The notes: generated by a model from the letters alone, not told the origin. 64,000 nt of DNA from Trichuris trichiura (GCA_037903355.1 JBAJFE010000002.1:119501-183500); one strand, 5' to 3'. Shown: positions 26,901-41,900, counted from the first letter of the stretch. Made by a program: numbers and translations.

Positions 26901-29900
26901 CATTGCCCCGTTTGTTTAGTCATCCTGTTGCTCAAATCCTTCGTCGCTCCAACAGCTCTTACTACTGCTCTGCATTAACAAAAAATTTGCGAAAACAGTT
27001 TTCTGTAGGCCGCTTATGCTCAAACCAAAACTAAATATAATTGAAAGGTTGATCCTACTTTTTCTGGGTAAAACGTAAATTAGAAAAGCAAGCGAAGTGC
27101 ACAGTCTGCCTGTTCTTGAAATCATTTGTTGGCCAAGGACACTGCACAGTCTGCTAAGTTTAAACCAGTGATTCTCACGGTGGGGCATGTGTCCCACCGG
27201 GGGTCCTTTTGACCTGTAGAGGGCACATGCCCCATCTAAGCGATCGTGTTGAAGTGCACAGAAAAGTATGGCCTGCAGGTCAGATATTGTGCTTGTCTGC
27301 CTAAGAGAAAGCTGCATGCTGTTGCACCCCACAATTCTGACTGACTGGCAGAGAGGACCGGGGGAGCCGACTCGGAGGTGGGAGAGTAAGTGTTGGACAC
27401 GCTATCTGGGAAGCGTTTTCCCCATAGAACTTTGTGCGGTACCTACCTTATGACGTCCAGGCTGCTCTCCGCCTTCCCATCGAGGCAATCAGTGCGCTCG
27501 AAATTGACTAATCAGAATTTGGGGGGGGGGGCAAACTCTCGCAAACGTTCACAGAGAGGCTCTGGTGATCTTGACTTTGAAAAACACTGGTATAGACACT
27601 AAAACAAAGCCGTCGATGATCAGTCTGCACTGTAGAATATAGTTGTCGCGGTTTGATGGCCTCTTACTTCGTTGCCATCACGGTTCATCAGTTCCTGATT
27701 ATCAATCATCACAATGCTGTGACATAATGAGGGCGACTGCTGCCGCGGTTCGGAAAATTCCGGAGACGAACGCTACAAAACCTGAAAGCTGCACTTAATG
27801 AATAGTGACACAAGAGTCGTAATGAGTTACTTCGTAGGTTTTTGCTGGTGAAAACGAAACGCAGACAGTTGACTGTGAAGTTTCATTGTATGATTCCAGA
27901 GACCAAGTTCTCAATTCTACAAAGAGTGTCCAAGGATTGTAAGTCGCTTAAAGCCCCTATACGCTGCTGAAGTTTCGCTTTTGCATTTAGTTTTTTTTTT
28001 CGTGCCGTTCTTCCGGGTAACTACTCGATACGGTTGACGGATTCAGAAGTTTGTGGGAAATCTGTTAGCGTTACCATTGACTTGAAAAGTGACGATGTGC
28101 CATCAAGCAGTCTTTATGCCACTGGCTTTTCTGTGCAGGTTGGTGCAACAAATGCGAATAGGTCCTGTTTATCCTAACCTTTTCAGGGGGAAATTAAACA
28201 TTCGGATATACCATCAGAAGTAGTGACGCTGCTTCTCTACTCAAAGCAAAATTCAACTGTAAGTTTTCGTTTATTATCCGCGCTTCATATTTTGTTACCA
28301 GTAACATTGTTTCTTGGCTCCAGCAAAATTCTAATGGTGCTCTATCTTTTCCAATAAACAGGCTGCTACTCATAATAAATATGCAGGTTTATGTGTTCGT
28401 ACGCGTAAGCCAAACGTTCAAGATATTAGGCCGCCCTAAATCGATCTTACAGCTGTTTATTCAATTTTAGGCGCAGGATTGCGAGACACGTCTACTAAAA
28501 AAAACTGATCAGGATTTGTTTATGCCTAAAGGTTTTTACTATTCGCGCAAGATTGAATCTTCTCCGAACGGATCATATAGGTTCCCGTGCGTTGGTCTCG
28601 GTAAACACGCAATTGTACGTTGAAATTATAACCTACTTTGCTGTGATATTTTTAATACTTAGATACCAACTTACCGAAAGGGTTTGTTGACGTTCCAGTG
28701 GGACCCAAAGTACTTGTTAGCAAAAGTGGTCAATCGACCAGTCATCGTAAAAGTATTGGAATGTGTTGCATTCAGGTAGCTGAGTTTTCTGTTTCAGGAG
28801 CCCTTCAGAGTAACTGGATTTGCTGTCCAAGGAAGTGTTCTTTGGAATGAAAAGGTAAAAATCCTCAAGATTTATTTAGTATATTAATAGTATAATATTA
28901 ATTTAGTATGTTTAGTGAGGACAGTTCACGAAAAGTGACTTAGTCGTCCACAATCACAACAGCAGTAACTTAATTGTTCAACTTGTATACTTAAGAAAGG
29001 ATGATTGGGAAAAGACTATTTCGTAAACTACCTAAGTTTTACTTTCATAAATACAGCAAATCCCCCGAAGCTGACCACTCCTATATGGTGACTACCTCCC
29101 CAAGTTGACCGAATTTTGGCCAGTTGATTTGTCCGCAAGTTAGCCAAGCCACTTATATCCACTTCCTGTACGTTGACCAGTTTTCCGCGGTCCGTTTGGT
29201 GGTCAACTTACGGGGATTTTACTGTAGATACTTTATCTGATATTCTTGTCCGTTCGTTGGCCATTGGAATGGGCAAACCTTTACAGCTATCACATTTCTT
29301 AAGCGATCTTACTGTTGGAAATGCCATGGTGAGTCGACAGTGCGCTTTGATCGTTTGCGTCAAGGAGTATCACAGAAGTTCCAAATTTCGAATCCCTATG
29401 ACAGATAACAAGAAAGAAAGCCACTTCGTTTATTGAGTAAATAATATTGATACTTTATTGGGAATAGCAATTGGTGGTCATTGTCTACTTTATAAAACTT
29501 GGGAGATGGAAAGGTGTATATTACCTGTTTATATGGGCAGAATGTGTTTGCAAAAGAAAGGACGCTTATTCTTCACTAGGACTACGCATACGTACGGTCC
29601 GTTGCAGTAAGAATTATTCGCTGGTTTCCCACTAGGTACGATTTTAAACCATTGCTCTGGGTAAACGTATCCCTCATAGCGTTTTCTCTTGCAGAATGCG
29701 GTCTCGTTCCCTTTTTCGGTCTGATGAGGCCCTCGTAGTATCGCTGAGTGTTTGAACATCGCTTGCGTGGCAACCGATCTCTTCTTGCTATTCTAGTACA
29801 AAGCTACATTTTTTATCTATCCCTAGTGTGGACCTTGCAAGCAGTCTAGTTTCACGAAACAGCTCACTGCCGCTACATTTAGCTCAGGAATGCCTATGAC

Positions 29901-32900
29901 TGAAATACAAATAGGTTTCGCAGAACGCGTGGAGTTCAAGGAGTTTCCGCTCGTAAGCAATTTTACTGGGTGGAAAGAATAGACATGTAACGAAGTCTCT
30001 CTCTGTTCTCGTCCACCCAAAGCGAGCGCAGGCCGCGCTCCGATCTCTGCGCGTTCTCTGGTCACGCACAAGCGAAGCGGTGATTCTACTGTGACAAGAA
30101 CGTTTATGACTCATATCAGATGTCACAAGCTGATAATGGCATTAACAACATTGCAAAAGCCTGGAATGGCACACTAAAAACAATGCATGCGTCATCTTCA
30201 GTGGAAACTTGCCACAGACTTTACCTGCGATTTCAAAAGCTTTTTGCCTAACGCTTAGGTCCACAACATTAATGAAAGCTGCGGCAAACAGGCCAGGCCT
30301 TAAGAAAGCGGAATGTCAGGATGCTTAATCAGAATGTTAATTTTGAATCATCAAAGGGATGAACTAACCACCGAAGAGTTTTGGGGGAAGCAGAAGGAAG
30401 AGAAGAACCAGATAGTTATAAGAAGCAGGAAAGTACTTGGCGGCTGCTGCCCACGGCAAAACTATCAGGTGCTCTAGAAACTATTGAACAGCGCTTACAA
30501 TGTTTGGCACACAATGATTGGTAACGCGGAACGCAGCTACGTTAGCCTTGTCTGAGCTACCTTGGAGCCATGTAAGTAACTGCTGTACGAAAGAACATTT
30601 GCGAAACAAAAAAAGCTGAGATTCTATTTTACTGCGATGAAGAAACATTCTGAAGACGATGTAGCGCAACCTTATACGTCTAATAAGACCTCGTATCGAC
30701 CGTAACTGAGGCTAGTGAAATGAAAAACTTATGGATTCCAGTGGACCACCATTGGAATCCTTGAAAAAACGGGTCTAGTATGCTACGAGGGCGCCGGAAG
30801 TGGAGGCGGCTACTTCAAAGCGTAATCTGCGACTCTACAGCGTAATAAATGGTTGTTATGGGCACAACGGGACGGACGTTATCGTCAGGTTTAGTGAAAG
30901 CAGGTGCGCATGCATTGAAGTTACGGGAAACACAATGGGGCCTGCAGGTGTTCAAGTTGAAACGTCGTGTAGGAATTCGTGAAAAACATCAGCTGAGGCG
31001 TGCCTTGGTAGACAGGGTAAATCTCATTCTGCGTTATGTCTGTCCCGGGATCTAGTGACAACTTGCCATCGACAAGTGGAGGCACCGTAAGGAGGCACCG
31101 ACGCCTTCTGCCTGATTAGGTACATCTGAGTGAACCCGTCGGATGCGCCTGCAGCGAAATCGACGCGTCGCCTTCGTCAGGGTGAGCGCCTGCGTTAGCA
31201 GTACGTATGCTTTTTCTCTTTTTCCGTTACTCATTGCTCGCTTGTTCAGTGATCGCTAAATAACGTTACTTTGCGCTATGCTTCTTGTCGTTTGCGCCAC
31301 GGTCAAAACTGCAAAACCCAACAGCAGCAACGAACACGCGTCATTTTAAGGTTTAGGCTTAGGCTTAGGCTTAAGCTTAGGCTAGGGCAGGACAGGATGG
31401 CCGGCAGGGTTATAGGACGCACTTGGAAACAATTACCAGAACGGCCAACTGTTTCCAGATGTGCAGCGTCTGTTTCCAGATGTGCAGCGTTCCTTCGCTG
31501 ATACGCATCGCTCGCATGTGTACACAGTGAACAAAAGCTTAGGTCACCCATTGTTCAGGTGACGTAGTAATGATCGCGTGACCGCCTTTGAAGTTGCCGC
31601 CTCAACTTCCGGCGCCCCCGTAGCATACAAGACTCGAAAAAACTTGTTCGTTTGCTAGGTACGAGGTCAATTATTTTAGAATTGAAAGAACTTCTTTGTA
31701 TCTTGAGAACTGGGTGTTTTGTAACGGGTTGAATTTTCATGGTTGTAAGGTCTTCTACGGCTTTTCCCGTTTTTTCGTTGTGCTGTTATCTGTAATTAAA
31801 TTAAAACAACTGCTCTACCAACGGATGGATGAGCCGTTATTAAGAAAAAGTACATATATCAACGCACTCAACTTTTTTAATGTTCAAAGCTTTCGGAACT
31901 AGAGCGTTCCGAAAGCTCTGAACATTAAAAAAGTTTAGTGCGTTGATATATGTACTTTTTCTTAATAACGGCTCATCCATCCGTTGGTAGAGCAGTTGTT
32001 TTAGTTTAATTACAGATAACAGCACAACGAAAAAACGGGAAAAGCCGTTCAAGACCTTACAACCATGAACTTCTTTGTATGGGTGTAAAAACGCTGAGAG
32101 TGTTGTTCCTGAAAGTTTCTCAGAACTCTATCTGTTGTAAAGAGTTCTATCATAAAAGTTACCCACTTAATATGTCGCCGCCATAAATGGGAAAATCATG
32201 GGATTCAGATCCTATGAAAAAAAGGGTCCATATTTTCGTGCTCGTAGAGGTTGATTAAAGAGCTCAGACAAAATTATTATTTCTGTTTTCAACGCAGTTT
32301 AATTACAATTTTGCCTGTTGTAAACAATTTTCCTGGGGCTCTGAACCAAGCCGTGATTTTCCTATTGTTTACATGTCTCCTTTAAGTCTATTTCACATAA
32401 CACGAGATTTCCCCTGATTCTGCAGCAATCGAACTCACGTTATACGAGAGCTACCCATATACAGCCTCAGCTGAAATGCAACATGAGCTGTACGAACTGG
32501 TGAAACTTTAAGCCGAATCCCTACAAAGCATTCAATCGATCGTCAGTTCACGGCTTCTCAGCATTCTTACCACCTAACCAGATTCCTCTAAGAACGCTCA
32601 CTTCCTTACGGTACTGTGGCCTAAAAACGGCAGTGAAAGCAACTGTGTCTGCTTCTGTTGTGTATCAGTTTACATGGGCTTACTGCAAGAGGAACACGTC
32701 ATCTCATGGTACAGTAGGTCTTCTTTCACTGAGGAAAGCTATGGCACTCCCGTCGTCGTTAATGCTGCCGAAGACTAAACTTAAGTTCACGCCAAACGAA
32801 ACAGACGCATTGTGGCTACGACAGTAGCGAGAGGTAACATCGTATCGAAAAAAGACGAACGCCACAACAATACAGGCATTCCGATTAACAGCTAATTAAT

Positions 32901-35900
32901 CATTTTGAGTAATGAACTGTTAAAAGCGGCAGCTTAGGTTGTTTACCGACAATATGTATGCGTTTTCTTTTTCATAGGTGGCAGAATGCGTTCTCTTTAC
33001 TTAAAGAACACGGAACCCCTTTCCATTTGATAGTCTTGGGCAAGGTATCGCCTGGTTCGTCGCATGGAACGATTTTTTCTCGCAACTATAAGCATTGTCA
33101 GTACTTAGGGAGCAATTAACAGCCTACCTGGTGAAAAGACAGATTGCAGTGCGAAAAGAAAATACCGGTAGCGAATAGTTTAGTGTTTGACGCTTTCAGA
33201 ATTTATTTTATTGTAAGTGTGCCGACGCTACGTCCTATGGCTGTTTGTTTGAATGTTATAATACTTGTGTGAACACTTTTGCACTCTGTCTTGATGTTCA
33301 GTCTAAATCAGATTAGAAATAGAGCGCCACTTTTATAATAGTTAAACTCACGGTATGTAGCAACGCTCTGTTTCGCAACTATTTACTCAAAAACGATATC
33401 GCAATGACAACCAGCGACAACTTGTTCGGTACCACGAACTACGCACGGCCCGTCTTAGCTTGTCATGGCTCTTATATACTCTCAAGGTCAACACGGGGAG
33501 ATCATAACAACAACAGGAGGGCACCCAGCTTTAGAAGGGAAAACACCTAGTCACACGATAACAACAGCTGCGGAATTCTGCCCGCTGACCCTTAATTACC
33601 CGATGCCGGACTTGTTATTCGGCACACAGTAACAACAAAATTGCTTTGACTGCAATTACTTTTTACGGGCAGTGGTTTTTGTTTTCCATCGCAATATAAA
33701 ACGATGAAAGGTGAGTCCTGTTTTTTGCTGTAACTGTTGACGCTATCTGAAATTGTGGTTGTAAGGTCTTCTACGGCTTTTCCCGTTTTTCGTTGTGCTG
33801 TTATCTGTAATTAAACTAAACAACTGCTCTACCAACGGATGGATGAGCCGTTATTAAGAAAAGTACAGATATCAACGCACTCAACTGTTTTATTGTTCAA
33901 AGCTCTCGGAACGCTCTAGTTCCGTCGTCAGTGAGGTGGTGGAGGAGGTGTTATTCTCCGAACGGTGTCACATAGGCTCATGTGACAATAGGAATGGGGG
34001 TCGAGGTCAGCGCGGCAGAGAGCAACACTTGGTTTTACTAATCAGTGGGTCCCAAGCCGAGCTAACCTCTTGTCCTTTGTCACGGTTGATGGTATGGTTA
34101 TGGCGGATGAAAAGAGCCTCCTTAACCCGACGGAGATGTAAGTGGCTCTCGCGACAAATAATCTGCGGCTGTAGGAATGCTTCCTCTCAATGCTCTCTCG
34201 ACCTACAACCGCAGATTATTTGTCGCGAGAGCCACTTACATCTCCGTCGGGTTAAGGAGGCTCTTTTCATCCGCCATAACCATACCATCAACCGTGACAA
34301 AGGACAAGAGGTTAGCTCGGCTTGGGACCCACTGATTAGTATAACCAAGTGTTGCTCTCTGCCGCGCTGACCTCGACCCCCATTCCTATTGTCACATGAG
34401 CCTAGGTAACACCGTTCGGAGAATAACACCTTCTCCACCACCTCACTGACGACGGAACTAGAGCGTTCCGAAAGCTTTGAACAATAAAACAGTTGAGTGC
34501 GTTGATATCTGTACTTTTCTTAATAACGGCTCATCCATCCGTTGGTAGAGCAGTTGTTTAGTTTAATTACAGATAACAGCAGAACGAAAAACGGGAAAAG
34601 CCGTAGAAGACCTTACAACCATGAAAATTCAACCCGTTACAAAACATCCAGTTTTCAAGAGTATCTGAAATTGTGTGAAAAAGCAAACTTTTTCTGAAGG
34701 ACGTTATTAAAATGGAACAAACCACGAGAATAGTATGTTGTCTTCCCACCGGAAGTTGAGGCGGCTATTTCAAAGCGTAATCTGTGACTCTACTGCGTAA
34801 TAAATGGTTGTTATCGGCACAACGGGACGGAAAACACAATGGAGCGTGCAGGTGTTCAAGCTGAGACGTCGTCTAGCAATTCGTGAAAAACATCGCAGGT
34901 CAACTGTGCGAGCTGCAGCGAGCCTTCGTAGACAGGATAAATCTCATTCTGCGTTATGTCTGTCCTGGGATCTAGTGACAACTTCCTATCGACAAGTAGA
35001 GGCACCGTAAGGAGGCACTGACGCCTTGTGCCTGATTAGGTACACCCGATTGAACCCGTCGGATGAGCCTCCAGTGAAATCGACGCGTCGCCTTTGTCAG
35101 GCTGAGCGCCTGCGTTAGCAGTACGTATGCTTTTCTCCTTTTTGCGTTACTCATTGCTCGCTTGGTCAGTGATCACTAAATAACGTTACTTTGCGCTATG
35201 CTTCTTGTCGTTTGCGCCACGGTCAAAACTGCAAAACCCAATAGGAGCAACGAACACGCGTCACGTTAAGGTTTAGGCTTAGGCTAGGGCAGGACAGGAT
35301 GGCCGGCAGGGTTATAGCACTCAATTGGAAACAAGTACCAGAACGGCCAACTGTTTCCAGGTGTGCAGCGTTCCTTCGCTGATACGCATCGCTCGCATCA
35401 GTGCACAGTGAACAATAGCTTAGGTCAGCCATTGTTCAGGTGACGTAGTAATCTCCACTTGACCTCCTTTGAAGTTGCCGCCTGATTTTCCGGTGGGGAG
35501 ACAACATACAAGACCCCAAACCACTTTTTATGTTTTATTATGGAAGTCTGAACTGCGTTTCAAAACTTATATTGTCGCCTGCTTATTGAGGATAAAGAAC
35601 TGAGGACCTGGTTTAGCGACGTTTCATATTTAGGGACCAGGAGTTAACGGCGCCAAAATATACGTAGACAAAAACTTCATCACTTCAACAAATGAAGCCG
35701 GTCTATTTACAATAAGTGGCGTGAAGGTTGGCAACCACTCTATACTGGCAAAACGTTATGGTTTGGAGTTCTCGCCGTTGGACATAACATTTTCAAGCAA
35801 GACCATTTCTTTATCACCAATAATTGTGCAGAGGCAAGTTATTTTCCAGTGATGGGTCATGCGTGAGTGACGGTTTATCGCTACTAGGGTTGTTTTAAAT

Positions 35901-38900
35901 GATTTGTTTTTGTGTGACGATAATTTGTGCTATTTTTTAGGATCCGACAATGTGGAAAAGTTACGGTCACTCATTTTCCGTCAAGTGTAGCCACGTTAGC
36001 CCAGAGGAAAGTTGTATTCACTGAAACCAAGAGAAACGAAATATTATCGACGACAGCCGACAGAGACGGGTACTTCTGCAAAATGCTGCCGCATGGCACC
36101 TTCCTCGTTGAGGTAGTATTCCGTTTTAACACTGCTGTTTACTTACTGAATCAAAGAGTTTTTTCATGTTTGGAAAATTACGCTTCACCGTAAAAGTAAT
36201 ATCTGTCCATCAGTTGTGCAATGAAACTTGACCTGCGCTGTATAAATAAATGTATGATAGCTGTTATTGCTGTCTTAACTCCTTGCATTTTAGCCGCAGA
36301 TTCTTTCTAATGAAAAAGCTGCTGGCTTTGTGTTAAAGCCATCCAGCATTAAAGTGACCGTGGCAGACAGAGCGTTGGAAGACATTACATTCCGTCAGTT
36401 GGAGGCAAGGATTTCTGGCCGCTTACTTTGCATTGGTAATAAGAATTATCTTCTGTTTAACGTTTTCTGTTTCACTTTAGAGCAATGCAGTGATGTCCAT
36501 GTCAGCCTCTTTCAGGATGGTGTTAAGATCAATAGAGTATTGGCAGAACCGAGTGTTGCTCCAGCTTATGAATTTCAAAATATATTTCCTGGGATGTACA
36601 CAGGTAATGAAAGTATTAATGAAACTGAAATGTGTGATTTATCTGCAGAATTGATCCGTTCGTTAAAAGATTTTTTTCGGAACTTTCAAGACTCCTTACG
36701 TCCAGTCATCAGTGAATCGGAACGATGTGCAGTAAAAGTTTTACTGCACATCGTTTTGGTTCACTGCTGAGTCAATTTCGTGAGTGAGTTCCATAAGGAA
36801 ACTGATGTTATACTACTGAAAAGCTACGGGTTCGGTATTAGTGAAACTGAAAATGTGGTATAGTCTGCTTTTTCTTTATTTTCTTGCGGTTACCAACAAA
36901 AATGAACAGAGATTGGATGTCACGGAAACGAGTATGCTCAGGCGCACTCTTGGAATCAGTAGACTACAGCATACCCCAAATGGAATAGCAAGATTATCAA
37001 TGGGGATGGCGCCTATGGTGAACAAAGTCAGGGAAAAACGCGTAGGGTGGTTGGAGCATGTACTCTCACGTTAAGATAATCACCCTGGGAAAAGGCTGCT
37101 ACTGCACACTTAGAGGGAAAACGCACATCAGGAAAACCCAAACTAAAATGGATGGCTAAAATAAAAGCTGGTCAAAATGAATTACAAATCATTTACGACC
37201 AAGCACACAAGAGACGCAACTGGAAGAACATTACCAGAGCCGCAGACCCCACGTAAGTGGGAAGGGTGCATACGTTTCAGCGCGTACGGTTCGGCGTACA
37301 CGATTTGTACTAATGAAATCTCTGCCTCACTTATAATTTTCGTCTGTAGACAATCTCCCTTTGGTTCAGAGCAGCGGACATTTTTCATTAGTCGTGTTTG
37401 GAAGGTTTTCTTTCAGGGGGTTTTAGTTATCATAGTTAACTCTCATGAGCTTTTCCTGTTTGTTTTGTTGTATCATGCTGGAACGTTTTTCTCAGTGTTG
37501 CAAAAACCAAACCAGGAGCTTTGCTCAGCTAAGAAAGGCTACTCCGAAATTAAACGGTAGATAGAGATGTAATGGCGGCTAGGCAGCAGCAAGCATGGCC
37601 TACAGAATAAATAGAAGCACGCGCAGGAAGGATGGCAGATACTTCTGGTACCGGAAGGCAAACATACGTATCACATTCAGGGCTTTCTTTCCCTGCGGAA
37701 CGTCTCCAGCAGGTAAACTTCCGTTGTTTTACAACCATACGTTTTACTGAGTGACTGACGATAGTGGACAATCTTTCTCTACGTTCCAGAGAGCATCGCG
37801 TTTTCCCTGTCATGCTCTCCAGCCTTCCTTTCGATGGCGGTTTCGTTTTCATCCTATCACGTTTCTGCATTGTCTGGATTCGATGTGACTTTTTCCATGG
37901 GTGCCTTTTCATGGCACATGGTCAAACTTTCCGACTTGCGCGTGTGAGCATTTTCATTGGCGTGTGATCATTCGCCTTGGCGTGTCTGGGATTCTCCTGG
38001 TCAGGTGTTGCAAAGGTACTTTCGCAGGACAGGTGCGTCTGAACGTGTGTACAGGTTTCCATTTTCCCACTTAAAAGCATTGCGTTTGAATCGAACTAAA
38101 GATTTATGATTTCATGAGCTCCCATCTTCGTACGGATTCGTTACAGATGTTTTTCCCCATAGGGTAAGTTTCCGTGAATGTATTTATGTACGCATCTGCC
38201 TAGTACTTTTCCATGTGTTATTATCCCCTGAATATCTTAAGTGCAAAACGTTCTGTGCCTATCAGTGTGCTTGCCTTAGCCGCTGGACGAAGCTGGTGTT
38301 CATGACAGCAGCCCTAGGTCGTTGCTCCCACACGGGTGATCATAGGGTGATCCGAATTACTCCTCTTTTCTGTTAGGTAGACCTGGGCAGTTTGCAGAAC
38401 GTCATGTGGTCATTGTTGTTACCTAGCTCATTGTTTCCGCAGGTCAGTCTCTTTAGGCTATTGTCCTGTCATGGGTTACTGTCTCACTTCAATCATTTTC
38501 GTGTAGAATATAAAAGTTTCTTGTCAAGGAAATGTTCCGTTACAACAAATAACGTCACAATATTCCTCAGTAAAACAGCATAGTCTCATAAATTTGAGTT
38601 TTAGCCTTAATCGCTTGGTACAAAACCAGCGTATAAGGCGATCCTTCAGTGCAACACAATAAGGTTGGCATTCAACCGAAACGCTCGTTGCATTTTCATC
38701 TGTGAAGCTTCAGAAATCGCTTCAACACTCGTTTATTAAACTGCGCCATATTTAGCTTTCTGTACTGGCTTAGAGTACGAGCCAAGTCGCTAAGGAGCGT
38801 TATCCCCTTTACCTGTTTGCTAATTTGCGATACGACCACAAGAAGTAATAAAAATGTTCCCAAAAATAATATAACGTTACGAATCCGTTTTAACTCAGTT

Positions 38901-41900
38901 GAAATTGACTACAACGAATGCTTCAATTATTAATCGTTTGAATACTGTCTAACAGATCCGTAATACGTCAAATGTATCCTTGTAGTAGCCAAAGGGTGAC
39001 CGTCACTTGTGGTGAAATGGGCGAACCGCCGCATTGGTGACATTTCAGTGTCCCTTTCCGAACAGTTTTGTGAGGACCGGTTGCGCCTCTGCCAGTTGGA
39101 AGGCCTTCATTATTTCAAAGTCGTTTGGAGACATTTTGCGAGAAAATCGTCCCAAACAAGTTTCAAATCAAAATTTTATGCTCAGTCTGGCGAACGTCCA
39201 GCAAAGCGCCTAAAATATGTAGCAAAGTCTCCAAACAACTTAAATTTTTCTATTTCAAATGGTGAATCTGCAGCAGGCCTTTGTGGCAGAAAATGTGGCA
39301 GCAGTTCCCCTAAAGAAGCATCTCAGCACTGATATGGCGGCACGGATCCCCCTGCTTCTTCACGGTTGCCTTATCCCTGGCATGCACTAATATTCAAAAA
39401 TTAGTAGTAAACTGATGTAGCGCGGGCTGAACCGACAGAATGAGAAAGGTGAACACTCATTTATTCGACCAGAACGTTCGCAAGCTTCAAACCGAGAAAA
39501 ACGATCTCACAGTCCTTCGTCCTGTCCTTATATATAGTTCTCTGGTCGCTGTCGGGTCAGGTCACATGCAGCACCTAGTCAGACAACGTGGCTATCATGT
39601 GTGACCCGGGGACAGTCTCCGTTCGCTGTTTTCGTCAGTGACCGCCAGGCAGTTGGCGGCCCCCTGGTCGCACGACAACATGTTTACAACTGGACTATCG
39701 TTTTATACGTTATACATTCACAAATAAAGAGAAATTATTCGTAAATACGGCTATCGTCATATACGCCAGCATACGGAACGTTTTAACCTTTCATTCTACG
39801 GAGTCATAGCCGCGGCAAATGCTGCAAAGTGAAAACGTTGGTTCTTCAGTCTTCATTATTGCAGCTCAATGGAAAGTAACACCATTAGAGGTGCGAACTT
39901 GTAAACGCACGATCGAACGAAAGTTAGTTTCGTTGGAAAGCATGTTCGGAACCATGAAGGCGTGCGCCACGGAAGCATAATGCATCAGAACCAGGCGATG
40001 TGGAAACGTAATGGCCTGAAAACGAAACCGCCTCTGAAACAAACCTTCGGAAACACAGCTGGCGAAACAGTTCAGCCGCAGATATACCGAAAAAGAGTGG
40101 CCATTGGTGACAGTCACCTGGTAGAATGTATCGTTGCAGGGCACTGGAAATATACCTGGTAGAAACGTGCCGCAAAGAGAGGAAGCGTACCAGCGTGAGA
40201 GCTAAAGCTCTTCTGAAAAGAAACATTAGTAATATCGCTAGCGAAACACAATGTACGCTGGCCTGAATTAAACGAAAGTTGCCCATTGACAGCATTCATA
40301 AGCCATATATGGGATACCATTCGCACGATTCAATTGTGCACCGAACTGAACGCGCTAAACTGTATGTGTCGAATCTTATACGCCAAAACGTATGTGTCGA
40401 ACTGATCTGCTTCGAAGCTGGACTTGCGAACGGAAAAAATATTTTTTCTGCCAGCTGTCACACATACGTAGGTTTTATATCTTATATTCGGCAGCGCGTT
40501 TCTTAAGTTGGTAAGGCCCTTGGTATTATGACTTCGTTTGCTGGGTTTAAATTGAAATTATGCGTCCTTTCTGTCGTGAAATTACAGGTAAATTTTTAAA
40601 AACACATTTCCAACTGGGATGATTGTAGCAACGTTTCGATTCGCAACGATTTACTCAACAACGATATCGCAATGACAACGATCGCCAACTTGTTCGGTAC
40701 CGTGAACTACGCACACTGGCCACCTTGGCTTGTCATTGCTCTTATATACTCTTAAGGTCAACACGGGGCTGATCATAACAACAACAGGTGGCACAAAGCT
40801 TTAGAGGCGAAAACATCTGGTCAGACGATAAAAACAGCTGCGGAATCCTGCCCGCTGGCCCTTAATTACCCGATGCCGGACTTGTTATTCGGCACAATGA
40901 TGTTACTGGCACAAAAGCCTTATTGCCTATCCTATCAAATAATAGACCGTCTGATTATTCGCTGGCCCATTTGCGACCGCTCTATTAAAAATGCAGCGAA
41001 TTGAAAATAAACGCTTATTGTCCTTAACAACTTTTAACTTTCAGCAGAAGGGTAGAGGACAGCTCGGCACGACCGGATCCGTTCTTCTCTCTTCTGTGTT
41101 ATCCCTGTTTTCACGCAGGCATTTTGAGTTCGACTTACTGTGCTGTAACCGGCTGCAATATTTTGCTGCCGCTGAGTGGTAACAGTGGAAGAAAAACGCA
41201 GTTGTTCTTGCTAGGGTTTTTATACTGCTTTCCTTAAAAACTGTGCAGCATAATGGCAGCAAGTCCGTGCAGTACTTTGTTACAGTTCTGTTTCTGTTTC
41301 CAATGTACGAGATGAATGAATCCATCTACCGCAACTCGCGTCCGATGTCCCTTAGTGGCTCGCTGTCTTTATGCTGTACAATTTGTAAGCTGACCAGCAT
41401 AAAGGCTCTGGCGACAACAACTGCGTTTTTCTTTCCCTGTTTGTACTCAACGGAAGCAAAATGTCACTGCTTTTTACAGCGCAATAAGATGGTATTTTCA
41501 TCTACCATCATGGTCGCGTCAAAACAGCCATAAACGAGAATAAAGGAAAAGAGAACTGGCCTGGGAGGATTGATGGCAGAAAGTTGGCGGCAGCGAGTTG
41601 CCCGTTACCGCATCAGAAACTGTTTGCTCTTAACAGTCAAAAGTCTATGTATTAATATAAGCGAGGGTAGGCTCATAAAGCGTTTCATTGTCACGTTAGC
41701 GACTTCGTCAAAAGTTGATCATGTGCTCATAATTATTCAATTGCGCTAACTTGAGTGATATTGTTGTTGCGAAATGTCTTTGTTTGATTTCCCTCATCAT
41801 GTTTTTTCTTTTAGCATGAAATCCAGTTTTATAAATTTTTTATGTGCATGAACAAAGTAACGCATACAGTCTTGACCGTTTTCAGTTATCACAGATGAAG

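Larger units (their letters stand above)
33758..34661. mobile_element. palindromic ribozyme foldback P3
   Basis: 904 bp, arms of ~420 bp separated by a ~25-bp spacer (34178-34200). Flanked by the exact 14-bp duplication TATCTGAAATTGTG (33744-33757 and 34662-34675). Inner arms code, away from each spacer edge, for VKEALFIRHNHTINRDKGQE and SSAWDPLI, the C-terminal end of a PLE protein. This directly links the foldbacks to Penelope-like elements. Each arm has a hammerhead motif. Confidence 0.92.

Noticed and set aside
31696..32052. Two overlapping opposite-strand frames encoding the same peptide
   Set aside because: A consequence of the P2 palindrome; there is no protein-family support.
33936..34441. 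144-codon frame and its antisense partner
   Set aside because: Runs through palindrome P3 and its spacer. Only the PLE C-terminal segment in the inward reading is meaningful.
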